Positions 1 to 8,873 of a stretch of 64,000 bases of DNA are shown here, piece by piece. Location of the stretch: positions 1-64,000 of the forward strand of contig JAKLFB010000024.1 in assembly GCA_022711435.1 (NCBI GenBank). The letters are read 5' to 3'. This stretch comes from Verrucomicrobiota bacterium. GTDB lineage: Bacteria; Verrucomicrobiota; Verrucomicrobiia; Limisphaerales; UBA1319. Position 1 is the stretch's first letter, and every line of letters begins with the position of its first letter. Below the pieces are notes generated by a model. That model worked only from the letters and a program-made list of their open reading frames with translations. It was not told the DNA's origin and ran no database searches. Made by a program: the position numbers and the translations under genes.

Positions 1-1
1 C

Positions 2-325
2 AGAACCCTCCACTGGATGGGCGGGACACAGGAGCAGCTGGCGCAGCGTCTGGCGGCCCTGCGCGAGGCGAGCTTCGCCGGGATTGACCAGCTCCAGATT
101 CACGTCAGCACCGGCCAGGACGGCGCCGTCTCCCCGAGCGCTGAGTTTCTGCGCGAAGCCGGGCACGAGCTGCGGACGTGGGGCATCCTGTTCCAGACGT
201 TCACGCGCACCGAGAGGGATTCACGGACGTTCCATCGTCTGCTGGACCTCGGTTGCGCCAGCTTCGCGACCGACTATCCCGACGCGGCGATGCGCGCGAT
301 CCGCGAATACTACGGACGCAAGTGA
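2..325 (+). CDS. Glycerophosphodiester phosphodiesterase, C-terminal part (5' end outside window)
   Basis: The frame is open from the first bases, so the gene begins upstream of the window; only about the last 107 residues are seen. The ending 'LLDLGCASFATDYPDAAMRAI' region, with an 'SPSAEFLREAGHELRTWGI' strand-helix before it, is the last beta/alpha unit of the GDPD-type TIM barrel, where the family usually has 'G(V)DSFATDYPD'. Family members hydrolyse glycerophosphodiesters to glycerol-3-phosphate and an alcohol. The next gene, 90 bp downstream on the same strand, is a GlpT-type antiporter, which fits a pair that releases and imports glycerol-3-phosphate. The catalytic His and Glu residues lie in the missing part, so activity cannot be judged. 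Confidence 0.72.
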   Translation, partial: RTLHWMGGTQEQLAQRLAALREASFAGIDQLQIHVSTGQDGAVSPSAEFLREAGHELRTWGILFQTFTRTERDSRTFHRLLDLGCASFATDYPDAAMRAIREYYGRK

Positions 326-415
326 GGCGATCGCCAGCCGGTCAAGCGCTCCCGTTCCACACTCATGTCAGCACCCCCTCTTCCGCCTGGACGCCGCCCT
401 TCGCCCTGGCCGGTC

Positions 416-1759
416 ATGCTGAGGGTCTTCGCGCCCGCGCCGGCGGCGGAGGTCATCGAGCGGGAGCCTGACGCCGTGAAAAGGCGCTACCGCTACTGGC
501 AGCGCCGGATTCTGTTTTCCACGATCGTCGGCTACGCGATGTTCTATTTCGTGCGCAAGAACCTCAGCCTCGCGATGCCGGGAATGGGCCAGGACCTGGG
601 GATCGGCAAGGCGGATCTGGGGCTCTTTCTCACGCTGCACGGACTGCTGTATGGCGTCTCCAAGTTTGCCAACGGCGTGCTGGGCGACCACGCCAACGCG
701 CGCACCTTCATGGCCGCCGGCCTGCTTCTCTCGGCGCTGGTCAACGTCTGCTTCGGGCTCAGCTCGGCCGTCCTCACGCTGGGCCTGTGGTGGATGCTCA
801 ACGGGTGGGTGCAAGGCATGGGCTTTCCTCCCTGCGCCCGCCTCATGACCCATTGGTTCCCCCCCCAGAAGCTGGCCACGAACTTCTGCATCTGGAACAC
901 CTCCCATTCGATCGGTGCCGGTCTGGTCGTAGTGCTTTGCGGGTATTTGGCGGAATACCACTGGCGGCTCTGTTTCTTGGGGCCCGCTGGCCTGGCGATT
1001 CTCGGATCGGTCTTTCTGCTTGTCTCCTTGCGCGACACGCCGCCGTCGCTGGGGCTGCCGGAAGTCGAAGGGACGGAGCAGGGAGCCAACGCCGGCGGGT
1101 TCTCGTCCGCCCTGCTCACGCAAGTGTTCGGCAATCCGTACATCTGGCTGCTGGCGCTGGGCAGCTTCTGCGTCTACAGCCTCCGCTACGCCGTCCTCGA
1201 CTGGGGCCCCACGTGCTTGACGGAGATGAAGCAGATCCGGCTGAGCCATTCGGGCTGGATGGTGGCTGGCTTCGAAGTGGCGGGCGTAGCCGGCATGTTG
1301 ATTTCCGGCTGGCTGACCGATCGCGTGTTTGGCGGGCGGGGCGCGCGGCTCTGCGTGATCTTCATGGTTCTGGCCGGGGTGGCCATCCTGCTCTTCTGGA
1401 AGCTGGCCAGCCAGTCCCTCTGGCTCAACACGCTGCTGCTCTGCCTGGCAGGGTTCTTCATCTACGGCCCCCAGGCGCTGGTCGGCATCGTGGTCGCCAA
1501 TCTGGCCACCAAACGGCTGGCGGCAACGGCGATCGGATTCACCAGCATCTTTTCGTATGCCAGCACGCTCCTTTCAGGCTGGGGCTTGGGCGCCCTGGTT
1601 GAGCATCATGGCTGGAATGCCGCGCTGGCGGGCATGACAGGCATGGCCGCCCTGGGCACGGTCCTGTTCGCCCTCGCGTGGCCGGCCAAAGCTCACGGCT
1701 ACGCCGCCGCGCCCGATTCCGGCAAAGAGCGGGACGGCCACTCGGCCGCCCCGCTCTGA
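416..1759 (+). CDS. glpT: GlpT/UhpT-type organophosphate:phosphate antiporter (MFS)
   Basis: This 447-residue major facilitator protein has about 12 hydrophobic segments. The N-terminus 'MLRVFAPAPA' lines up with the GlpT N-terminus (ML..F.PAP). The 'YFVRKNLSLAMP' stretch in helix 1, 'QGMGFPPCARLMTHWF', 'WNTSHSIGAG' and 'YGILDWxPT'-like 'YAVLDWGPTCL' are GlpT/UhpT hallmarks. The family exchanges glycerol-3-phosphate or hexose-6-phosphate for inorganic phosphate across the inner membrane. I chose the ATG at 416 over the in-frame ATG at 365 because of the GlpT-like N-terminus; neither has a clear ribosome site. It follows a glycerophosphodiesterase gene. The last 185 bp of this gene are duplicated perfectly at 6942-7126. 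The exact substrate is inferred. Confidence 0.85.
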   Translation: MLRVFAPAPAAEVIEREPDAVKRRYRYWQRRILFSTIVGYAMFYFVRKNLSLAMPGMGQDLGIGKADLGLFLTLHGLLYGVSKFANGVLGDHANARTFMAAGLLLSALVNVCFGLSSAVLTLGLWWMLNGWVQGMGFPPCARLMTHWFPPQKLATNFCIWNTSHSIGAGLVVVLCGYLAEYHWRLCFLGPAGLAILGSVFLLVSLRDTPPSLGLPEVEGTEQGANAGGFSSALLTQVFGNPYIWLLALGSFCVYSLRYAVLDWGPTCLTEMKQIRLSHSGWMVAGFEVAGVAGMLISGWLTDRVFGGRGARLCVIFMVLAGVAILLFWKLASQSLWLNTLLLCLAGFFIYGPQALVGIVVANLATKRLAATAIGFTSIFSYASTLLSGWGLGALVEHHGWNAALAGMTGMAALGTVLFALAWPAKAHGYAAAPDSGKERDGHSAAPL

Positions 1760-1954
1760 CGATGCGCAATCCGTGCTCGCGACTTACGGGTAAACGACCC
1801 GATAGAAGGCGGTGTTCGGCAGCGGCGAAGCGTCGGTAAAGGCGGCCGTCCCGCCCGTGCTGACGGTTGTGCTGCCGATGGTTGCCCAGGCGCCGCCGAG
1901 CGCCTCCGCGCGCTGGACCGAATACGTGCGTCCCGCGGTGCCACTAAACGTCAA
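1575..1954. repeat. 380-bp perfect direct repeat, copy 1
   Basis: Positions 1575-1954 are identical, base for base as far as I can compare, to 6942-7321 (offset 5,367). This copy covers the last 185 bp of glpT, the 24-bp gap and the last 171 bp of the convergent Calx-beta exoprotein gene. The flanks differ at once on both sides (t at 1574 against a at 6941; c at 1955 against a at 7322). Here both genes are intact, so this is the parental copy. Confidence 0.93.
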
Positions 1955-4900
1955 CTCCACGCTGCTCCCTTTATGGACGGGCTTCTGCAGCAGGGCTTTG
2001 TCCGGCAGCGCCTCGCCCGGCGAGTAGAAAACCCTCAATTGTGGACGATTCCACTCATTGGCCTGTTCGGCCGAGCCGAAGCCCCAGCCGTCGCCGCCGT
2101 TGGGCCACGGAAGAAGCACCCAACCATTGTTGGCAAGAGTGCCGTTGACCCAGGCCTGGACATCGGGGGTCATCTCAAACGACTGAATTCCCGCTTGAAC
2201 ATTCGGGGCCAGGGTTGCGTTGCCGGCGATCGCCGTGGGTGTCATGGCGGCTTCCACGCCGTCGGCCGTGATTCCGTCCACCATCGTGTTCCAGGTGTCG
2301 GTATGGACCCAAGGCTTCAGCATGGCGTGGAACATGCCCCCATCTCCCATCGCGTTGCCGATGGAGCAGGACAGGTCAAGGATCGCCGCATGGATTTGCG
2401 CATGAGGCGGAATCTGGCCCGGGTTGGCGCCGATGATGTCGGCGAACTGCAGGAGGATCTGTTCATTATTGTTGGTATTGCCGGACACGATCCAGTCGCT
2501 GAAAAGGGTCGCGATGGCTGAACGATCCGTGTCAGGCTCATTCATCCGGAGGCGGGTGTCTTGCGCTCCCGTGTAGTCGTTGACATCCTGTCGGAAGCTC
2601 GCCGAGGCCGTGCCTTCGGGCAACCACATCACCCGCAGCCGCGGCCGTCGGTCAATGATGGCCGCCTCCGAGGAGCTGAAGAGCGTGCCGTCCGCCGTGC
2701 CCGTAGTGTTCCACGTCGGGAGCAACCAGCCGTAGTTCATTTCGCTGCCGCTGACCCAGGCCTGCAGGTCCAACGTCACGCCAATGCCAAAGTTCCCCGT
2801 GCCGGTGTTGGAGTCGCCGTTGGAGAGGCCCCAGAACGAATCGTAAGCGCCACGCGCCCGAAAATCATCCGGCACGATGCCATCGTAGTTGCCGAACGAG
2901 TTCCATGTGGCCGTTTCCGCGTCCCATTCCACCATCATCCGGTAGAGTGGGCTGGCGTCCCCCTGGGCATTGCTCACGTCCGGCGGCACGTTGAGAATCA
3001 GTTCCGCGGAAACGATCGCGGCGTTTGTCGGAATCTGGCCTGGGCCGGTGCCGAGGATGTTGTCGAAGCGCAGGAGGACGTGGCAGGCGTTGTAGCTGCC
3101 CGCATCCTGCACGTCCAGCCACAGCCCAGTGTTGGCATGTCCGTTGGGCCACGGAGTGTCCGGGCCGCCTTGGTAGAGCTCGATGTCAGCGGCGCCGGTG
3201 TAAACTCCGTAGCCGTGGTCCGCCCCTTCCTGGAAGTCGGAGACGCGCAACAGCCCGACGCGCACCGTGGTCGAGGCGGTGCCGGCGCCGCCATCCGCGT
3301 CCTGGAGCGCCACCGTCACCGTGCGGACTGTGGGCGGAGGATTGGTGTTGACGTTGCGGAACGTGACGGAGCGCAGAAGGGCCTCGGCGGCCGCCGGGGT
3401 GGCAGCGCTGTTGAGCGTGATGACCAGCGGTGTCGTGCCGGCGCCGCCGGACATCGTGCCGATGGGTGTGCCCTCATAAGTGACGCTGTTGCCGGACACC
3501 CCAATCTGACCGAGGTCGGTCCCGGTGTTGCGCACCTCCAGGCGGTCATCGGCGGTGCCGTTGGCCGTCACGGTGACCGTCAGCGAGCCGGTGTCGTACT
3601 GGGCGGTGTTGGGGTCCACAACCGTCGCCCGACCGTCAATGCCGACCGCCGGCATCCCGCTGCCATAGACGGCGCCTCCGGAAGGCAGCGCCACCGTGGC
3701 GTCATTGTCCTGGAGGGTTGCCCCGACGTCGGCGGGATTGATTGCCGCATAGAGGGGATCGCTGGAAGCTGCCGTGTTGGTGATGGTGCAGGCAATGTCG
3801 CCGCCCGCCGCCAGATTGTCCGTCGCCGTGACCGTCACGGTCTGCGCCGTGGACCAGTTCAGCGCCGTGAAGGTCAGCGTCGCCGGCGCGGCCGGTCCGT
3901 TGACCGGATTGCTCGATACGACGTTCACCACGACGTCCGCGGTGGGCTCGCTGGCAAGGACGACCGTGAACGAGCCTGTGGCGCCCTCCAGGATGCTCAG
4001 ACTGGTCGGGTCCACGACGATGCCCACGGTGTCATCGTCGGTGTTCGTCGCCCCGACATCCAGCGCGTCCTTCCCGTTGTAGGCCGCATCCGAGCTGGTG
4101 GCTGGCGCGGTCGTGATTGTGTACGCGATGTCGCCGTCGTCCACCGCATCATTCACGCCGGTGACAGTCACGGTCACCGGCAGGAAATAGTTGTCCCTGG
4201 TGAAGGTCACACTGGCCGGTGAAACGGTACCCTCGGTGGTGTCGCTCGAAGAGAGGCCAATCACGACGTCCGCGGTGGGCTGCGTATTGAGCTGAATCGT
4301 GAACGCAGCCGTGTCGCCGGCTTCGGAGGTCGTCAAACCAGCCGCCGGTGTGACGGTAATGCCGGCTTCGTTGTCCGTGTTAATCACCAGCACGTCGCTG
4401 GGGTCGAGGCCATGGTAAGTCGCGTCCGCGCTGGTCGCGGCGGCGAGGACGATGGTGAAGGCAATGGGGCCATCCTCCAGGGGATCATCCACGCCGCTGA
4501 CGGTCACGGTCTGCGGGATATCCCAGTCGCCCGGCGTGAAGGTGAGCGACGCTGGGAAAATTGTTCCCTCGGTGGTGTCGCTCGAGCTGAGGTTGATGGT
4601 CACGTCCGCCGTTGGCGCGGTGTCCAAGACCACCGTGAACGCGGCCGTGTCCCAGGTCTCGCTGGTCTGCAGGTTCGCTGTCGGGATCACCGTGAAACCG
4701 GGCGTTGCGCCCAAGATGAACGCAAAGGATGCCACCGGTTCGGTGCCGTCCCCGGGCGTTTCGAGGGGCAGGACATAAGGCCCGCCGACCGGCGCGGGCA
4801 AGTCTCGCGATTCGATGATCCAGCCATCCCCGGCCGTGTTGACCTCGTACGTCACATAGTTGTCCTGGTTGCCGGGCAGACCCCCTTCGGGGGAGATGAT

Positions 4901-5902
4901 GAGAATCCCATGCGCGGGTCTCAGGCCCGGAACCTTGAGTTCCCATTGGCCAACGTCAAGGGGGGTGACGGTAAACCGCGGCGCGGCGCCGCTGAACATG
5001 TTGATTGTGCCATTGCCCAGGAACCGGCCCGAGATGATCCCGGGACTATTCTTGGGCACAAAGACGAATCCGACCGGGTCCTGTTCCCCGCCCGCGCCAT
5101 CCTGGCGGCTGTCCCGGTTGCGGATCGTCCAGGTGCCGGCCTGGCTGGTGTTCACCCAGACGGAGGCGTAGTTATCGTCGTTCTTCGCCCCCACGACCAG
5201 CAACACGCCGTCGGTGCGCGAGTCGATACCCAGGCTCGTCAAGTCCACCCGGTACAGGGCGCCGCCGGCATCCACAAAATGCGTGCCGAGTGCCAGACCG
5301 GGCGAGCCAGTGAAGGCATCCAGGGTCGTATTGTTCATGCTGGCCGGCGAGCTGTAGTGCGCGTAACCCCCGAGAAAATTCGAGTAAGGAAACCACGCCG
5401 CCGCCACATCCATATCCCACTCGTACGTGGTGTCATCGTCCGAGTAGGGCAGGAAAACCGGAATCCAAGAACCGGCCGTGTTGCCCGCGTCGGAGACGGC
5501 CCAGTGGCTGGTGCCGCAGCCGGGCCCGAGGAACAACGGATGGCCGTCCTCGCGTCCGCCATTTTGACTGACACAGGTGATGACGACGCCCCCGTCCACG
5601 TCGTCGGTGTAGTCGTCTCCGATCTGGATGTTGTAGTCGCCGTTGTTGGCCGAGCGAATCCGGAAATCTCCGATCAGTTGAGGGGTGGCGACTGTCGTGG
5701 AACCCGCCGTGTTGGCAAAATCGTTCACCACAACGTCCAGGTTCGCGGCCACCACACCGTGCGGCGGCACGAGGTCGGCACGGAGCGAGCGCGGCGGCCC
5801 AAAGGCCGCCACCAGCAGGATCGCGGCGGCTGCGCAGACCGACATGGCCGGTTGGTGCCGGCGAGGGAGGCAGGCTGCTCGGGGGGGTATTCTCTCGTTC
5901 AT
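1784..5902 (-). CDS. Large secreted Calx-beta / DNRLRE-domain exoprotein
   Basis: The protein has 1372 residues. The N-terminus has a basic stretch followed by 'MSVCAAAAILLVAAFG', a signal peptide. Residues of about 60-400 are a region without recognised family. At about 415-510, 515-615 and 620-715 there are three Calx-beta-like repeats ('TSE.WDTAAFTVVLDTAPTADV', 'SSSDTTEGTIFPASLTFT', '..DD..EDG.IAFTI'), which usually bind calcium and act in adhesion. A cadherin-like stretch rich in 'DADGG' follows, then two DNRLRE-like blocks ('LLRFDNILGTGPGQIP...' and 'LLQFADIIGANPGQIP...') with 'TATWN' and 'DTWN' motifs. The C-terminus 'TFSGTAGRTYSVQRAEALG...AFYRVVYP' is the sequence-end domain common in verrucomicrobial exoproteins. 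It converges on glpT with a 24-bp gap. Its last 57 codons recur in the second 380-bp repeat. Function is unknown; an adhesin or matrix protein is likely. Confidence 0.85.
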   Translation of the reverse strand: MNERIPPRAACLPRRHQPAMSVCAAAAILLVAAFGPPRSLRADLVPPHGVVAANLDVVVNDFANTAGSTTVATPQLIGDFRIRSANNGDYNIQIGDDYTDDVDGGVVITCVSQNGGREDGHPLFLGPGCGTSHWAVSDAGNTAGSWIPVFLPYSDDDTTYEWDMDVAAAWFPYSNFLGGYAHYSSPASMNNTTLDAFTGSPGLALGTHFVDAGGALYRVDLTSLGIDSRTDGVLLVVGAKNDDNYASVWVNTSQAGTWTIRNRDSRQDGAGGEQDPVGFVFVPKNSPGIISGRFLGNGTINMFSGAAPRFTVTPLDVGQWELKVPGLRPAHGILIISPEGGLPGNQDNYVTYEVNTAGDGWIIESRDLPAPVGGPYVLPLETPGDGTEPVASFAFILGATPGFTVIPTANLQTSETWDTAAFTVVLDTAPTADVTINLSSSDTTEGTIFPASLTFTPGDWDIPQTVTVSGVDDPLEDGPIAFTIVLAAATSADATYHGLDPSDVLVINTDNEAGITVTPAAGLTTSEAGDTAAFTIQLNTQPTADVVIGLSSSDTTEGTVSPASVTFTRDNYFLPVTVTVTGVNDAVDDGDIAYTITTAPATSSDAAYNGKDALDVGATNTDDDTVGIVVDPTSLSILEGATGSFTVVLASEPTADVVVNVVSSNPVNGPAAPATLTFTALNWSTAQTVTVTATDNLAAGGDIACTITNTAASSDPLYAAINPADVGATLQDNDATVALPSGGAVYGSGMPAVGIDGRATVVDPNTAQYDTGSLTVTVTANGTADDRLEVRNTGTDLGQIGVSGNSVTYEGTPIGTMSGGAGTTPLVITLNSAATPAAAEALLRSVTFRNVNTNPPPTVRTVTVALQDADGGAGTASTTVRVGLLRVSDFQEGADHGYGVYTGAADIELYQGGPDTPWPNGHANTGLWLDVQDAGSYNACHVLLRFDNILGTGPGQIPTNAAIVSAELILNVPPDVSNAQGDASPLYRMMVEWDAETATWNSFGNYDGIVPDDFRARGAYDSFWGLSNGDSNTGTGNFGIGVTLDLQAWVSGSEMNYGWLLPTWNTTGTADGTLFSSSEAAIIDRRPRLRVMWLPEGTASASFRQDVNDYTGAQDTRLRMNEPDTDRSAIATLFSDWIVSGNTNNNEQILLQFADIIGANPGQIPPHAQIHAAILDLSCSIGNAMGDGGMFHAMLKPWVHTDTWNTMVDGITADGVEAAMTPTAIAGNATLAPNVQAGIQSFEMTPDVQAWVNGTLANNGWVLLPWPNGGDGWGFGSAEQANEWNRPQLRVFYSPGEALPDKALLQKPVHKGSSVELTFSGTAGRTYSVQRAEALGGAWATIGSTTVSTGGTAAFTDASPLPNTAFYRVVYP

Positions 5903-5956
5903 AGTTTTATGGGGTTGATGGAGTTTGCGGGTCTTTCCGGGCTGACAAAGTGCGGT

Positions 5957-6748
5957 TTACAGCGTGTGCAGCGTGCTCCCGTTGGAGCTGGCATTACGGA
6001 CGTGATCGTAGCGATTGCGCCTGATAAATTCGGCGTGGCCATCGCAAAACGTCATGTGCGCCCCGTCGATCCCGTGGTTATCGCTGGCGTCCGGAAAATT
6101 CTCGGTGTCCTTGTCGAGCTGGACGTCATCGCCGTCATGAATCAGATAGATCCGGGTCGGCCCCGGCCGCGTGCCCGGAGGCAGGCCCGTGTATTTGGCG
6201 TCCACCGTGAGGGTAAATGTCTGGACCGTCTTTTCCGTTTTCTTTCCGTACATCACGCCCCCCACCAAGCTGTTCCAGGAGCCAAAGCACTCGTAGCTGC
6301 TCCCCGGCTGCTTCGTGTTGCCGGCGTTGTCCAGCAGGTCGGTAACCACCGTTTTCCCGTCGACAACCATCGTGTTGGTCCGGATGAAGTTCCTGGTGCT
6401 CGGGCAAACGAAGCTTCCGAAGCTCCGGATGTACACGGGATAGAGCCAGTTCAAGTCGTCGTCGGTATCGTTCCGGTCGGTGAAGCGGCTCAGGTTCGCG
6501 GAGATCGCGAAACGGGATGGCAGCGACGCGCCCGAATAATGCCCGTTGTTGTCGTCCGCGTATATCATGCTGCCGAGGCCCAACTGTTTGAGATTGTTGA
6601 GGCAGCCGATTCTCTTGGCCTTGTCCTTGGCCTTGCTCATGGCCGGTAAAAGCATGCCGGCCAATATCGCGATAATGGCAATCACAACAAGAAGTTCGAT
6701 CAGGGTGAAACCGCGTTTCCGCGGGCTGGATTCAGGCGCGCGCATCAT
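5957..6748 (-). CDS. Prepilin-type N-terminal cleavage/methylation domain protein (1 of 3)
   Basis: This protein of about 263 residues starts 'MMRAPESSPRKR', followed at once by the type IV prepilin motif 'GFTLIELLVVIAIIAILA', whose G-F bond is the prepilin peptidase site. After the helix comes 'SKAKDKAKRIGCLNNLKQLGLG', then a globular domain, and near the end 'MTFCDGHAEFIRR', the DGH signature of the large verrucomicrobial/planctomycetal prepilin-like family. I place the start at 6748, where two adjacent ATGs lie just before the motif; the upstream extension uses a TTG and is unlikely. It lies 54 bp upstream of the Calx-beta exoprotein gene on the same strand, so the two may be co-transcribed. 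The family is thought to form pseudopilus-like surface or secretion components; the role of individual members is not known. Confidence 0.85.
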   Translation of the reverse strand: MMRAPESSPRKRGFTLIELLVVIAIIAILAGMLLPAMSKAKDKAKRIGCLNNLKQLGLGSMIYADDNNGHYSGASLPSRFAISANLSRFTDRNDTDDDLNWLYPVYIRSFGSFVCPSTRNFIRTNTMVVDGKTVVTDLLDNAGNTKQPGSSYECFGSWNSLVGGVMYGKKTEKTVQTFTLTVDAKYTGLPPGTRPGPTRIYLIHDGDDVQLDKDTENFPDASDNHGIDGAHMTFCDGHAEFIRRNRYDHVRNASSNGSTLHTL

Positions 6749-6941
6749 AGTAATGATGCAGTGAAAACCCGTTGATTTCAATTGTCAACGGGATGCTGCG
6801 GCGGTTCGGCGGTTCCGAATTACCGCCTTTGGCATGGGGAGAGCTGGCCAGCGACGCAAAAGCTGGGCGGGTCGGCTCAGCCAGGCAGAAAGGGAGTGGT
6901 GCCGGCGGGGAGGGGTCGGAGGGTGAAAATGAAATGGTCAA

Positions 6942-7321
6942 CAGGCTGGGGCTTGGGCGCCCTGGTTGAGCATCATGGCTGGAATGCCGCGCTGGCGGGC
7001 ATGACAGGCATGGCCGCCCTGGGCACGGTCCTGTTCGCCCTCGCGTGGCCGGCCAAAGCTCACGGCTACGCCGCCGCGCCCGATTCCGGCAAAGAGCGGG
7101 ACGGCCACTCGGCCGCCCCGCTCTGACGATGCGCAATCCGTGCTCGCGACTTACGGGTAAACGACCCGATAGAAGGCGGTGTTCGGCAGCGGCGAAGCGT
7201 CGGTAAAGGCGGCCGTCCCGCCCGTGCTGACGGTTGTGCTGCCGATGGTTGCCCAGGCGCCGCCGAGCGCCTCCGCGCGCTGGACCGAATACGTGCGTCC
7301 CGCGGTGCCACTAAACGTCAA
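6942..7321. repeat. 380-bp perfect direct repeat, copy 2 (gene fragments)
   Basis: This is the second copy of 1575-1954. It carries a stranded glpT 3' end (6942-7126, plus strand, 61 codons with stop) and a stranded 3' end of the Calx-beta gene (7151-7321, minus strand). Neither fragment joins to the rest of its gene: left of 6942 is prepilin upstream sequence, and right of 7321 the exoprotein frame runs into unrelated AT-richer DNA (7322-7345). Both are dead fragments unless the duplication is an assembly artefact. Confidence 0.9.
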
Positions 7322-7488
7322 ATGTCAAATATTTAGATGCGACCCCATTGCCCCTGCTTTATGATGTTGCCAAGCGGACCCGGAACGGTGAGTGTGCCGG
7401 CGCCGGCAATGGGAACTTCTGTCCATATCAGGGTCTGGTGCGCAGCAAGCCGATAGCGAGCCGCCCGCCTCTCTTCTCGAGCATCCAT
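7322..7488. other. AT-rich junction and possible exoprotein C-terminal remnant
   Basis: This is the 167 bp between repeat copy 2 and the TPR-like gene. It opens with an unusually AT-rich patch around 'tgtcaaatatttagatgcga', unlike its surroundings. On the minus strand a frame ending at 7333 reads 'RYRLAAHQTLIWTEVPIAG'. This resembles the tail of a secreted protein but has no start and no recognised family. It may be a remnant of another disrupted gene next to the duplication junction. Low certainty. Confidence 0.3.
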
Positions 7489-8523
7489 ATGAGCATCCTG
7501 CGGCGCATCTTGAATCGGAAACCGGGCGGAGACGCGGGCGGCGACCCGCTGGGTCCGCGCTTCGACGCGGAGTTCTTCCGCGCCGTGCGCCGCTTCGCGA
7601 TCGTCACCGGCTACAGTCCAGAGAACTTCACGTTTAACCTTCGCCACCCGGAAACCCAGGCGCCGATGGCGCCGCACCTGGGCATCGCCCCTTACTTCGA
7701 TGCGTGGAAGAAGATACGCTCGCCCTGGGACCGGGTGGAGCTGTTCTTCCGCTACTTCCTGGAAAGCCGCGGCTCGGAGAGCTTCGACCCCTGGGCCGTG
7801 GCGAATGTTCTGTCTGCGCTCCGCCTGCCCCGGGAGGCGCTCGACATGCTCCAGCGGTACGAGCTCAGCGCCCCCGATTCGGAGTGCTACGCCCGCCATT
7901 GCGGCGCGTTCGCCCGGGCGATGATTCCCTTGATCCGGCCGCAGGAGGCCCTGCAGTGGGCGCAGGCCGCCGCCGCTGCCGATCCCGAGGACGCGCGCTT
8001 GCGCCTCCTGCTCGCCGACGCGCTCCGGCTCGATGGCCAGTGCGAGGAAGCCACGACGATCTACTCCAGCCTCATGGCCACAGCGGCCCCGTCTCCCGAC
8101 GATGCGCCCGATCCCATCGCAGACCTTTTCGCCCGGCTCTTCTCGGTGGAAACCGGAGCAGCCCCCTCGCCGTTCTTTGCCCTCGATGTCGTGGGTTCGC
8201 TCGAGGACGCGGACCAGGCGGCTCAGTTCTGGCAGCTCGGCGAGGCGGAGTTCTATGACAGCCCGCACTTTCGGATGCGCCAGAGCTACCACATGGCTGC
8301 CACCGGTCAGACGAGGGAGGCCTTTGCCAAGCTGGCGGCGCTGGTCGGCGAGATGCCGTGGCTGCGCGAGGCCCACCTCAACCTGCTCCAGCTTTTCCAT
8401 CACCTCGATCCCGCTGGCGACACGCTCATGCCTGAGCTCCGGCAGCAGGTTGAGCAGCGAATCCATACCGAAGGCTGGACGGCGGAAGGCATGCAACAGA
8501 TCGAAATCCGACCCGGCTCCTGA
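7489..8523 (+). CDS. Tetratricopeptide-like hypothetical protein
   Basis: The protein has 344 residues from the ATG at 7489 ('MSILRRILNRKPGGD'). The longer in-frame extension to 7348 reads through low-quality intergenic sequence and I reject it. The N-terminal 100 residues are aromatic-rich and unassigned. From about residue 105 the sequence is helical with TPR-like spacing: 'ALRLPREALDMLQRYEL', 'RPQEALQWAQAAAAADPEDARLRLLLADALRLDGQCEEATTIY', 'GQTREAFAKLAALVGEMP'. There is no signal peptide or membrane segment, so a cytoplasmic scaffold or adaptor is the likely fold. The neighbouring repeat and symporter genes do not suggest a role. I do not recognise the family. Confidence 0.7.
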   Translation: MSILRRILNRKPGGDAGGDPLGPRFDAEFFRAVRRFAIVTGYSPENFTFNLRHPETQAPMAPHLGIAPYFDAWKKIRSPWDRVELFFRYFLESRGSESFDPWAVANVLSALRLPREALDMLQRYELSAPDSECYARHCGAFARAMIPLIRPQEALQWAQAAAAADPEDARLRLLLADALRLDGQCEEATTIYSSLMATAAPSPDDAPDPIADLFARLFSVETGAAPSPFFALDVVGSLEDADQAAQFWQLGEAEFYDSPHFRMRQSYHMAATGQTREAFAKLAALVGEMPWLREAHLNLLQLFHHLDPAGDTLMPELRQQVEQRIHTEGWTAEGMQQIEIRPGS

Positions 8524-8873
8524 AGATCCGTCCGCCCAGGAAGGGCCTCGCGCGCCCGCGCTTCGACGCAGAGCCACGCCCGTCTCGCCGCGTGAGGGCG
8601 CGCCGCCTGCATCGCCCGGTGTCCACCGCCGTGCAGGCCGGGCCACCCGGCCCGGCGTTGTCGACCTGTGACGCCCCGGCTGCATCTCGAACGGTCTTGT
8701 CATCGGGGCGCGAGGTTCGGTAGATTGGCGCCCGCACTGGAACCGATGAGCACTGGCCACACACGCAATCGGCCGGCCGCAGGAGTTTTTCGATTCGAAC
8801 CGGCTCCGGGCGGGCTCTGCCCATCCCGGTTCAAGGCTCGCCTGCCTCGGCCCCTCCGAGAGGCCTGACGACG
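8524..8873. other. 350-bp non-coding interval
   Basis: No convincing gene is seen here. All open frames are GC-driven and lack starts or family features. The interval holds the hairpin at 8637-8656 and the 5' leader of the symporter gene. I see no clear promoter. Confidence 0.5.
8637..8656 (+). terminator. Strong GC hairpin, possible terminator
   Basis: This is a perfect 8-bp stem, GCCGGGCC (8637-8644) and GGCCCGGC (8649-8656), with a 4-nt ACCC loop, 114 bp after the TPR-like gene stop. No T-run follows, so it is at best a weak or Rho-assisted terminator. Confidence 0.35.

Noticed and set aside
4412..6649. 745-residue plus-strand open frame
   Set aside because: It is antisense to the Calx-beta exoprotein and prepilin genes, whose domains and signal peptides are clear. 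The frame is Arg/Gly/Val-rich, as GC-rich antisense frames are, and has no family motif.
7333..8760. 475-residue minus-strand frame
   Set aside because: It is antisense to the TPR-like gene and lacks domain signatures; only its last 40 residues look protein-like and these lie outside the opposite gene.
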